A stretch of 64,000 bases of DNA from Straminergon stramineum. Taxonomy: Eukaryota; Streptophyta; Bryopsida; Hypnales; Calliergonaceae. Shown one piece after another: positions 1-9,612 of the stretch (position 1 is its first letter; every line of letters begins with the position of its first letter). A program made the translations under genes and the position numbers. The notes under the pieces were generated by a model. It had not been told where the DNA came from, ran no database searches, and saw nothing but the letters and a program-made list of their open reading frames with translations. Location of the stretch: positions 23,540,906-23,604,905 of the forward strand of contig OY987264.1 in NCBI GenBank assembly GCA_963920665.1. Reading direction: 5' to 3'.

Positions 1-1925
1 GCTGGGCGGCCAAAACTATTTCCCAAGCCGGAAGGGTGCTGATTTGCAATCAGGTATTCTTAGCCACCTGCTGGTACCTCGCAGCCTGCTGCGGGATGTC
101 ACCCAAAAACTGCGACTTAATTAGAAGCCTAATAGCTCAATACCTATGGACAGGCAGAGAGGAAACCAGGACCCCGGCTAGAGTCCGCTGGAGCACATGC
201 ATACTACCTAGAGAGGAGGGGGGGTTAGGCTTGATTGATCCCTTCCTTCAAACACAGGCGTTGTTAGCTAAACTACTCATACGTAGTCTCACCCCAGGGA
301 ATGAACCTTGGAAGTGTCTGATGCAGTATAACATAGAGAAAGCCAAGCCATTGGGAGATGCCAAATGGCACAGGTCCCATACCTGGCTACTATTTAGTAA
401 GGGGCTGAAGAGAGAGAACCACTCCCCGCTAGTCACAGCGTGTATAAAAGCATTCATCTCGGTCAGAGGAAACCTTATACAAAGAGCTCCCGAGATAATC
501 AGTGAAATTATGAGGCAACCCTTGTTTGGGAACCCCCTTATTTTGGGAGGGGAGAACACCACACTGGGTTCGGGGCCAAATTTTGGACTCCATCTATGGG
601 CTAGAGCAGGCATCACATCGGTGTGGCACTTATGGGATGAAGCCCGTGATAACTGGATTTCGGCGGAGGACATACAAGGCAGACTACCCAGATCTGGTGC
701 AATCACAGAAAAACGGGCGCAGAGACGACTCAAGGCCATCTCACATATTCCTTGGGATCCGAGAGCGTTCCCACACAGACAGAAAACGGCATGGCTGTAG
801 GGGGAGAGAGATGAGCGAATTTTTTTCCTCAGACAAGATGAGCAAGGGGGGTCGCAGGCGATCAATTTCAGGAAAGAACCAGGCAGTGAGAGGCTCTACA
901 GAGAGAGGGAGCAGGCACCCATTCCGGTAGACAGACTTCACGCAATCCGAATAATCTGTTGGGATGCGGACAAGCGAGTCTTCAACGACTGTAATCCGAA
1001 GGAACCCCCCAGAGAACCTCACACAGCGTGGCACTTTAGAGGAGAGCGAATACAACACCTTCCTTGGGACCCCGGAGAATGGAGTTGGGAGAAGCTGGGA
1101 AACATGGGTCAGACAACCTTCTTCGCCTACACGGTCAAAAGAGGGTACAGCGAGGGCCTTCGACACAGGCGGGACACCTCGATTGGCATGCAGGAATTAA
1201 TCAACCAAGGCTATCCAGAAGATCAGAGGAAGTTCGTTTTTGACCTCATCTGGCACCACACCAGGCCCCGTAAGCCTGCAATGCTGCTATGGCAGATACT
1301 GAATCGGGGGATAGTTACTGGCGAGTGGCTCTCGTGGAGGGTCAAGCAGGCAGAACACGGGTACCCCTTATGCGGGCACAGAATCGAAACATCCACGCAC
1401 CTGTTCTGGGAGTGTAAAATGGCTAGAGAGCTCTGGCGGAAATTTCATAGCCTTAGTGTTATCTTTAATGTTCCTAGATTAGGAAATTTTAAAGAAGCTC
1501 TCTTAGGTAGAATTAGCCTGGGCAGAGATAGGAAGCTGGGCAGATATGTATATGCTTTCCAACCCTGGGACATTCTCAGATCGTTCTTGATTTGGCACCT
1601 CTGGGTTGAAAGATGTAACGCCAAGTATGGCGGAAAAGAATTCAGCTCTCATAAAGTCATGAAGGCAGCATGGGACTCCACCATCCACACGGGCATGGCC
1701 ATTAGGCAGGACATTAAAAATAGAATTCAGAACTTGGAATCTAGGGAGATCATTCAGGGGCAATTCGTGAGTCTTTGGGCTCCCGTCTTTTGTCACCCGG
1801 GACTTAGGACTTGGCAGTTTAACTTGCCTGATATGTTGCAGTAGCTTCCTGCCTTTCAGGTGTTTGTAATTTTTTGCTTGTGTTTGTAATTTAGGGGGTC
1901 TCGCACCCCCGCCCAGCCCATCGTG
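1..1925 (+). mobile_element. 3' half of a LINE (non-LTR) retrotransposon
   Basis: The element is cut by the left window edge. It consists of the C-terminal part of the reverse-transcriptase ORF (3-1844) followed by a short 3' tail. In the tail, the word TTTGTAAT occurs twice (1862-1892) and is followed by a perfect hairpin: GGGGGT at 1894-1899, loop CTCGC, ACCCCC at 1905-1910. Plant LINE reverse transcriptases often recognise a 3' stem-loop, so this is a plausible RT recognition structure (inference). The exact 3' end and a target-site duplication could not be fixed; the end at ~1925 is approximate. Confidence 0.8.
3..1844 (+). pseudogene. LINE ORF2 C-terminal part: post-RT region and zf-RVT domain, one internal stop
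   Basis: A single frame runs from the window edge to TAG 1842-1844 (614 codons) and is interrupted only by TAG 798-800 (codon 266). Codons around 8-90 match the region after the RT palm in plant LINEs (GGLGLIDPFLQTQALLAK and the preceding WSTCILPREE). Codons ~410-480 match the zinc-binding zf-RVT domain (tryptophan-rich IWHH...LLWQILNRGI, then YPLCGH..ETSTHLFWEC). The first Cys of the usual CPLC motif is Tyr here. The part 801-1103 is open in the same frame and reads as good LINE protein (RVFND, WHFRGERIQHLPWDP), so the reading frame is otherwise intact and the insertion is probably young. The RT catalytic FADD motif would lie left of the window. Confidence 0.85.
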
Positions 1926-2549
1926 GCTTTCACAGCTGCACACTATGCATGTGTTTCACGTAAGCTTTCATATTCTTTGTTTTCTGTGAAGTGACATTTA
2001 GGGTTTAGCAGTCGTACTCAGAGCTTAGTAGTCCAATTGTGTGCACGCTGCTCTGATTTCAACAGTGTCAGATGAAATAATAGCGTTATGCTGATAAAAT
2101 GCGATAGTTCAACTGCAGTCGACTCACTTACATCAATGCTGAAGTTCGACAACACTTATGTTGCCTTTCACGGACAATTGTCTTCAGCTCATGCTCTCAA
2201 TGTGCAGAAGCATCGAGGACTTATCTTAATCACGGGCGCCAAGCTCCCTTTAACTACAACGGCTGCTAATCGTTTGAAATCTACGTTTCGGTTTGTTCTC
2301 GCTGCTAATTCCGTTGACTAGCACTTCGTTAAAGAAGTAGTGTCGCCTTTGGCGAACCTCAACACCGCTCTTTGCGACTACCACTAACACATCCACATAG
2401 GCTTGGGTTTTGCAAACGGACGCTGGTGTGAAGCCCCTGCACTGTCCGTTCTTACAGCACATTGTGAGACCACCTCTAGTGCCAAATGCAAATGAACCAT
2501 AGTGGTTAGAAATCAGTCATATCTCTATTGAATTTCCCAGTGTCTACAG
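1926..2549. other. Intergenic or intronic spacer, no gene recognised
   Basis: Composition is similar to the neighbouring genic DNA. A 77-codon open stretch at 2088-2321 (plus) begins with ATG but matches no family I know. If the exon at 2550-2668 is real, this stretch would be intron or upstream exon sequence of the same gene, disrupted by the LINE. Confidence 0.4.
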
Positions 2550-2668
2550 ATTATCCATGGGGCCTGGTCGGTGTGAAGCAGGCACCAGGGATCATAGAGA
2601 AACTCATGAAGATTGCCCAGGAGGCCAGGACTGATGAACTCACTTCAGTTGAGTCCTTCGTTAAATAA
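2550..2668 (+). CDS. Possible terminal exon of an unidentified protein gene (partial)
   Basis: A pyrimidine-containing acceptor (…CCCAGTGTCTACAG, AG at 2548-2549) is followed by 39 well-formed codons that start DYPWGLVGVKQAPG, continue IIEKLMKIAQEARTDE and end LTSVESFVK, with TAA at 2666-2668. The amphipathic helix-like middle, the balanced codon use and the stop just after a Lys look like a genuine C-terminus. I do not recognise the family. No convincing upstream exon was found between the LINE and this exon, so it may be a gene beheaded by the LINE, a gene whose earlier exons lie to the left, or chance. Confidence 0.35.
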
Positions 2669-3651
2669 CACCAATTGCAAGCTTCCCTACCAAATGGTCA
2701 TGGCACATGAATATTATCTAGCGATATCCTGAACACCCCAGCATCACAGGCATCAACAGAATCCTCAAAACAGTTGAGCTGTAAACCATGGCCGGCATTC
2801 CACGCGCATACAACAGTTTAGTGAACCGAAGATTACAACAAGAATTTAGTCATGTAACGCAGATTCCACTAAAAGGAAGTTAACCAGTTTGTTAATACAG
2901 CAACAGATTCAGTCATTCACAACATGTAACTTAGTCTAAAGCCCTAAACCCTCATAAAAATAAGTTGTCACGTAACTAAACAGGGAAAACAGATTGTGAA
3001 TTAAACCTGACATACTTGAAAGCGTAAATAGTCAAAATACTCAACTGCCGATAAATAAGAACCTCACATATTGAAGGCTCTCTGGAATGCAAATAGTCCG
3101 CAATATACTTGCAATATTCCCTAAATCCCCCTCCACTACAGAGTTGTCGCTCAAGTTTCATCAACCCCTATATTCACACACAACCATCTGCACCCCACCA
3201 ATGTTACAACTCTGAACATTTCTTTTTCGATACTTTTCAATAACAACGTACTACTGGTATATGAAAGTGCCAGGGGCAGCTAAATGATTCAGTTGTCATA
3301 TTTGCCCACAGACATTCCGGTTGCAAAAATGAATTTTCTTTTTTGTACGACACCATAAACCAAAAATTTATAGTCATTTGTACAAAAATACTTCTTCATA
3401 TGTCCAAGATTATGTACATTGTTGGGAATAGGTTCACCAAACATACCTCGACGTTAGTAAGGATAAGACCGACCAATATTCTCGCCCTGCGGAGGAAGTT
3501 ATGGAGCTGATGCAACAGCCATAGCAACTTCGACCATGTGGCCTCTTGAATAATATTCATTCAACAAGCCGAAGGTGCCGCATGTGGATCTTCGTAACTG
3601 AGGACCGTACTGCCCCTGTTCCTCGCCCTTTCGTATGGCCACCAAAAAACT
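2669..3651. other. Spacer between the orphan exon and the G-patch gene
   Basis: No ORF here resembles a known protein. The minus strand was read for KOW-type beta-barrel sequence that would complete the G-patch gene at 3652-4284; none was seen. A donor-like GAG|GTATGT occurs on the minus strand near 3445, but no coding exon that fits the family ends there. Confidence 0.4.
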
Positions 3652-4284
3652 CTACGCAGCTCTCGAAGCTCTCAAAACTGTCAAAGCTCTTCGCTGTGCC
3701 GGAACAGCACCTAACCCTAAAAAGCTCGGTCTCCTCACCGTCTCAACTGGCGCAACCACAAACGTCGCGTTCCGCCCAACTGGCTGACCTTTCTCCCACC
3801 CCATGCCCCGCAAAAGCGCCTCCCCGAACTCCTCAACAGGCAAACCTTCATACCTCTCCAACGTCGCCTGCTCCGGCGAAGTCCTCAAATCGTATCTCAA
3901 CTTCTGATCCGCTAATTCTTTCAACAACTTCTGCCTCAACTCCCACTTACTCATCGCCTTAACCCCACTCACCAGATCAGACTTAGGCCCCGCAACCATA
4001 CTCTCCGTCTCCTCCATTGAACTCGCGCAAACAGGAATATCATGCATGCCGCTCTCAGGCGGCCAATTATCCTTCATTGTCGGCACCACACGGACGGTTT
4101 CGGCTCTAGGGTTTGATTCCGCAAAACCGGTCTCGGTATCCACGCTTGTCACATACTCCACCACAATCTCCGGCTCTGCATGCCTGTGTGGCAACGCAGC
4201 TGGGCGACGAATCGATGACTCTGCCGTGGACAACGAGAATCTCACCGGCGCTCCAGCGCCAGCAGGGGCCTCACCGGGCGTCAT
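3652..4284 (-). CDS. G-patch protein of the MOS2/GPKOW (Spp2) family, KOW domains not seen
   Basis: A 210-residue ORF from ATG (4284-4282) to TAG (3654-3652). The N-terminus carries the RFSLS motif that opens plant MOS2-type proteins. Residues ~150-200 form a G-patch of the Spp2/GPKOW subtype: YEGLPVEEFGEALLRGMGWE, then a Gly-rich turn (KGQPVGRN) and a terminal LGLGAVP. Known members (Arabidopsis MOS2, human GPKOW, yeast Spp2) bind RNA and act with DEAH helicases in splicing and miRNA processing. Members with a full-length architecture carry two KOW domains after the G-patch; here the frame ends about 20 residues after LGLGA in a basic, low-quality tail. Either the gene is truncated or an intron begins near the LGLG codons (a GT occurs there). 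The ATG at 4284 is preferred because the frame upstream of it opens only with non-ATG codons. It is divergent from eIF4E at 4807. Confidence 0.65.
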   Translation of the reverse strand: MTPGEAPAGAGAPVRFSLSTAESSIRRPAALPHRHAEPEIVVEYVTSVDTETGFAESNPRAETVRVVPTMKDNWPPESGMHDIPVCASSMEETESMVAGPKSDLVSGVKAMSKWELRQKLLKELADQKLRYDLRTSPEQATLERYEGLPVEEFGEALLRGMGWEKGQPVGRNATFVVAPVETVRRPSFLGLGAVPAQRRALTVLRASRAA

Positions 4285-4806
4285 GTTCAACCCTAGCAAG
4301 CTTCACAAAAAAATACTCCGTGCTCCGTGACAAACACGGGCGAAGGCAAGCAGATCAAGACATGGCAGCGAACGGTTGACGAAGGAGAAGGAGAAAAAAA
4401 GGTGGGAAAAATACTAGGGCACACATGAAAAAGTCACTAAGAGTTCAAGCCAATAAACGTCAAGGATTTACTACTGGTAAGCTTATTTACTGTAACTTGT
4501 TTGTGATCCTTGGTGAGGAAGTAACAGGACTTTGAGTGGTGGCTGTTCGAATTATTTCATCCATATCCAATAGCTGATGGAAAACCTCATCCGACTTCCA
4601 ACGAAATGCGTCCACCCTGCATGGGGATTTCTAGGGTTTCCCACGTCGCTGCACGTCTCCCTGAGCTGTTTTGCTGCCCGAGCAATTTTCTTGATGCATT
4701 TTGCGAAGATTGTATCCTTAGCCATCACGAGGGAGGTGTCGGTAGCTTCAAATTCAGTGGAGATTCATTCCTTCGGAAGAATTTTGGTGGTGAAGACTCA
4801 TCGATC
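4285..4806. promoter_or_regulatory. Shared upstream region of divergent G-patch and eIF4E genes
   Basis: 522 bp separate the two start codons, which point away from each other, so both promoters and 5' UTRs must lie here unless an unseen 5' exon exists. The frame of eIF4E stays open upstream to about 4606, but the translated sequence is not conserved in eIF4E and includes typical UTR-like content (AGGGTTTCCCACG), so I treat it as 5' UTR. No TATA box is convincing. The arrangement suggests a bidirectional promoter serving two RNA-handling genes (inference). Confidence 0.5.
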
Positions 4807-6692
4807 ATGACGATGTCGGAGTATGAGATTGCAACCTGCATGGAGGCCATGAGGTTGAACGAGGGGAAAGCGAACGGAGACCTCGAGGAATTCGATGCGT
4901 TCGACAAGGGATTGTCACGTCGGACGTTCGAAACGAAGAAGCATTTGCTGGAGCATTCGTGGACGTTTTGGTTCGACAATCCGAACGGAAAACAGAAACA
5001 GGCGACATGGGGGAGCTCCCTGCGTCCCGTGTACACTTTCAACAGCGTGGAAGCCTTCTGGTGGTGCGGTCCTTCGTCGCAGTGATCTCTTGCTCTTCCT
5101 GTGATCTATTTTTGGTTTCTGAGTCCTCGGTTTGGCGATTTCAGTTTAGGATTTAAAATTTTTCATGAAATGTGGTCGGGGTTGGAGATTTTTGGTTTAA
5201 TTTGACCTTGGTTGAGTCATCTCTTATTAAATATGGTTGTGAATATGTATGTTGGCTTCTGTTGGCTTTTTTCAGTATGTATAACAACGTCTTGCAACCA
5301 AGCAAGCTGGTCCCGGGAGCAGATTTTCACTGCTTCAAGGCTGGAATTGAACCCAAGTGGGAGGACCCCAAGTGCGCTCTCGGTGGCAAGTGGACTGCTC
5401 AGACGCCACGAAGTGGTGGAAAGTCTCTGCTGGACACTTACTGGCTTCATACTGTACGTTTCGCCTTTCTTGGGAATGGATCTCACAATAGATTTGCGGG
5501 AATTAATATATGCGAGGGGTAAACGAATTGCCTGGTTGCATTAGAATACTGCTATATGTAATCATCCTTCAATTACAGAGAAATTGTGTGCATGCTTGTG
5601 ATGTTATAAATGAATCACAGTCGTGTGCACATGAATTATGTGCAAGCGCAGTTGCTGGCGATGATCGGAGAGCAATTTGAAGAAGGGGAAGACATTTGCG
5701 GGGCAGTAGTGAGCGTAAGGAGGGCTCAAGATAAGATTGCTATCTGGACCAAGACCGCATCCAACGAAGCTGCTCAGGTATGCGCAACTCAATTTTTGAG
5801 ATGCTCGTGTGTGTTTACTATTGTATATTAATAGGGTTTTTCGAATAACTACCCTTCGCCACGGTATAGAAAAATGGGATCCTAGCCTGTCAATTGGTTT
5901 GCGTAATCAATACTGACTGATCTTAGGGTTGAAGAATTAATAAACTCTGTACAGTTCCGCTGTGTGTCTAAGAGGTTGGGCAAAGCGACGTAGTCAGGTA
6001 GAGCTTGCATGTGAGACATTCTCTCTGTGAAATTCTGTTTTACGCTTGTTCTTCTTCCTCTCTGCCATATTCCTTGAATTGGAGTGTACCGCATCCTCGA
6101 GCCCACCAGGATCCTGGTCGATATTGACAGAATGCATAGCATTCCGGCACATTAAGAGAGTTTTTTTGTGTCTTGGTATTGTGACGGCTGTTTTATAATT
6201 CGTTACGAAACGTTTGCACGTTTCAAAGCATGATGATGATATTCAGAGTGGTGGTGTGGGTGATTCTTGCAGATAAGCATTGGAAAGCAATGGAAGGATA
6301 TATTGGACTACAACGAAAAGATTGGCTATGTCGTCCACGTAAATTGCTCTTTCATGTGTTCATTAATAGTTTGGCACCTTGAAAGCACCTTGAAGGCATT
6401 TGACAAGTTGTGCTTTCGTAGGCTGAGTTGAGACGCTGTTTTCTAGCTTGTGTCAGTGTTTCTTTTCAGGTCCCCTTCGTTCTTGGTTGTGGGCAATCGA
6501 CTTATGTTCTTTGGTCCTCCTTGTTCGGCAATAGCACTGTTTCTAAGGGTGTTATATCAGACTGTTTATCAAAAGGATTAGTTCGCGGTCTTGCATGCGT
6601 GTTATTGGGCACCAGTTTTACGCTGCGTCTTGGATGGACAGGATGACGCTAAGAGACAGGAGAAGAACGCAAAGAACAGGTACACGGTGTAA
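4807..6692 (+). CDS. eIF4E: Eukaryotic translation initiation factor 4E, copy 1
   Basis: Five exons: 4807-5063, 5276-5453, 5652-5777, 6273-6338, 6642-6692. All introns are GT-AG (212, 198, 495 and 303 bp) and the product is 225 residues, close to the ~235 of plant eIF4E. It binds the m7G cap of mRNA as part of eIF4F in the cytosol. The cap-stacking tryptophans are present: W68 (ATWGSSLR), W114 with acidic E115 (EPKWEDP) and W177 (IAIWTKT). The dorsal eIF4G-binding patch begins [14 protein letters not shown], with Leu where most plant eIF4E has Pro (HPLEHSW). Start: ATG 4807; ATG 4813 is equally possible and aligns with the start of copy 2. The first 45 residues are variable, as in the family. 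Its convergent neighbour at 7739-9612 is a paralogue with identical exon phases. Confidence 0.95.
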
Positions 6693-7738
6693 GCAGACTG
6701 CAAGCGGATCGCTTATGTGCAGACCTCTAAGTTAAATATTGATGGTCATTTTTCCAAACAGGCCATCCAGTTCGTAGACAAACGAGGAAAGATGCGAGTA
6801 AGAGTAGAAAGGGTGAAGAATTTTAGCGTCAGTCAGAGTTCCAGAGCTACTTGGTTATGCCATAAAAACTGAGGACGTAAGACTAGACTTGTAATTAGCT
6901 CAAGACCACAGATGAAGCCTGCCAGCCGGAAATCTGTTGCGGTACAGCCTACAGTTAGTTTGAAACCCTAATGATGGTGAAGTGTGGCAATTTTTGATAG
7001 GTACAGTAGGATTGCCAATCAGAAAAAGAAATAAGTCTGAATTGGATAGGAAAGAAACCGCACTTAAGTTTTGAATGTAAAATATACTGTATTATCTCTT
7101 TCCACTGTAACTTTCTTTCTTCCATGTTACATCTCTTCCCAACCGGAATTAGAATTCCCCAGAAGAGCGAAGTCGGATCTCAAGAATAGACTAACAGGAA
7201 TAAGGACAATGAGTGAACCCATCTATCAGCAGAGTAAGTTAGAACATATTCGCTCAGGAATAACTACGATAGCCAGCACGTCGCCATGGACTTCGAAAAA
7301 TAACGCATTTCGAACAATGAATTGAACGGATCACTTAGGAAGTAGGAACTGACGCAGGCAGCAGCCTAGGAAAGACGACATGACCACGCCAATATAATTC
7401 AATCCCCAGTACGTTAATTCAACGTACAAGCTGCTTCACAGCGATCAATACAAGACTCTTCCAAACAAAATCTCTTAGTAATCCGAATGTACCTTCAACA
7501 ACATTGTGGCATCTCGCTCTATTCTAAAGCCTTTAATTACCGAAGATAATTTTACATTCTCCAGAAGTACAGAAATAACAGAAGCAGCAAAAGCTTGTAA
7601 CCTGCTCTGCCATTCTCTGCAGTCTAAAAACCGGATGACTACCACAGCTGTTGAGAACCTCTCCAACCTGAGAGGCGACCCAACCATAAATAAGTTGGCA
7701 GTCCTAACGGAAGTGTGAAGTCTAATGAACCCTAGGCC
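6693..7738. other. Spacer between the two convergent eIF4E genes
   Basis: Holds both 3' UTRs. Short open stretches on both strands match nothing. I saw no extended sequence similarity between the two halves, so the inverted gene pair does not form a perfect palindrome here. Confidence 0.5.
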
Positions 7739-9612
7739 CTAAACGTTATATCTGTTTTTAGCACCCTTGTCTTGTCTCTTTGCGTCCTCCTGTAGCAACA
7801 AAAAAAGTCTTTAGTAGCGTTGAAACAATAAATGACACCAGTTCCAGTTATGATAACAAGATGTATTTAATCAACATCTTGTTGTTGGCCGCTAATTGAC
7901 ATTTTAAAACAGGGCTGAAAGAATATCTACCGCTGATCCCCAAGTTCAAACAAACAACTGCTTAGATCAAGTCCTTCACCACGTATGAGCTGATAAATGT
8001 CATCGGATTTTAAGAGTAGGCTGTACAAAGGCAACAAAGGATGCCAAGATAGACTTTAGAATAAGTTGATAATGTAACTCACATGTACTAGATAACCAAG
8101 CTTGTCATTGTAGTCCAAAACATCCTTCCACTGCTTCCCAATGCTAACCTGCAAGCTCCAGAAATGACCCTCTATTAGCTGTCACTCACTCTCATTGCCT
8201 GACTGGCCGGGGAGGACAACTAACGAACGCTGCTATATCACGAATACAATTTATTTGAATCAATAATCGGCGTAAGCCATCCACCAGAATTCTGCGACAC
8301 TGAGACCTAAAAGTACAGAATAGTAGAAAATTAAATAGATCACATCAACCATCCCTGCACACTAGTCCCCACCTAAAAACAAAAGAAATACCAAAGCTGG
8401 AATTTTGTGTAATTCCAAAATTTCTCTCAACCTATGAACCAGACTCCGAACAACGGATAAAAATATAACACTACTCCATGCGCATTTTGGCTGCAACTTC
8501 CAGTGCCTGAGTGAAACAGCAAAGATCCAGTTGGACCTAAACCTATATTATCAATCTGGCATTTGCTAGTTTCAACTGAATAACCCACCTGAGCAGCCTC
8601 GTTTGATGCAGTCTTCGTCCAAATAGCAATTTTGTCCTGTGCCCTCCTCACGCTCACAACTGCTCCACAAATTTCATCTCCTTCATCGAATTGCTCTCCG
8701 ATCATCGCCAGCAACTGCCCACATATACGTACACTTTAACGTTCGAACGGTTCACAGTACTATAAAACAGGATACGCTACCGCTAAATCTAGTGTCTACA
8801 AAATCACTGATGAAAAAAATGTAGAATGCTGAAACATTGGCCGCTTCCCAGTGCTCTTCACGTTACAAACAGGGAATTCAAAAAACACAGAAACTACACT
8901 CAGAGAAGGGGCACCATACAGTGTGAAGCCAGTAGGTGTCAAGTGCGGCCTTGCCGCTACTTCTAGGAGGCTGGGCAGTCCATTTTCCACCATGAGCACA
9001 TTTAGGGTCCTCCCACTTCGGCTCAATTCCAGCTTTGAAGCAGTGGAAATCAGCACCCGCAATTAGCTTGCTAGGTTGCAAAACATTGTTGTACAGGCTG
9101 TAAACGAGTAGAACCATAATCATATAAGTATACCCCTAAGAAATCAGATTCACCGCCGCCACAACTGCGACACCCTAGGAAATTGCAACCGATAGTAACA
9201 TATTAAACGCAAACCGTGACGCGACTACCAAACCTAGTCGACCTCTATCGATTTCGAAGCATATCATGAGCACAGAAAAGCACAAAAATCCATCAACGAC
9301 GTCAAAGTAGCAAAATCAACAAGAGGCGAAAACCTCCCCGTGAAAACCAAGACAGAGAGGTACATACCACCAAAATTCCTCCACGGTCTGAAACGTGTAA
9401 ACAGGACGAAGGGAGCTCCCCCATGTCGCCTGCTTCTGCTTCCCGTTGGGGTTGTCAAACCAAAATGTCCACGAATGCTCCAAAGGATGCTTCTTCACCT
9501 CTGCTGGACGATCTACGGGCTTCTCCACAATCTCTCCCTCCTCCAGCCCATCGTCAAGCTTGGAATCGTCCAACCGCAGGGCCTCGGTGCTTGCTGCCAA
9601 CTCGTCAGCCAT
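7739..9612 (-). CDS. eIF4E: Eukaryotic translation initiation factor 4E, copy 2
   Basis: Minus strand, five exons in transcript order: 9612-9368, 9097-8920, 8714-8589, 8148-8083, 7789-7739. All introns are GT-AG (270, 205, 440 and 293 bp) and the product is 221 residues. Exons 2 to 5 have exactly the same lengths and phases as copy 1 (178, 126, 66, 51 nt). Cap-binding residues are W64, W110, E111 and W173, and the usual [14 protein letters not shown] is present. By eye about 24 of 180 aligned core residues differ from copy 1, mostly conservatively; the N-termini differ more (here MADELAAST… and a Glu-rich stretch). Start ATG 9612-9610 fits the short acidic N-terminus of the family. Phrases such as [12 protein letters not shown] and LDTYWL recall eIF(iso)4E, while [12 protein letters not shown] recalls eIF4E, so the pair cannot be assigned to one seed-plant class. 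Confidence 0.95.

Noticed and set aside
2940..2960. Telomere-like CCCTAAACCCT
   Set aside because: Only about one and a half units; similar words are common in plant UTRs.
3546..3962. Plus-strand frame antisense to the G-patch gene
   Set aside because: Ser/Pro/Thr-rich mirror of the conserved minus-strand coding sequence.
4606..4806. In-frame N-terminal extension of eIF4E copy 1
   Set aside because: Not conserved in eIF4E, absent from copy 2 and begins in UTR-like sequence; the ATG at 4807 or 4813 fits the family.
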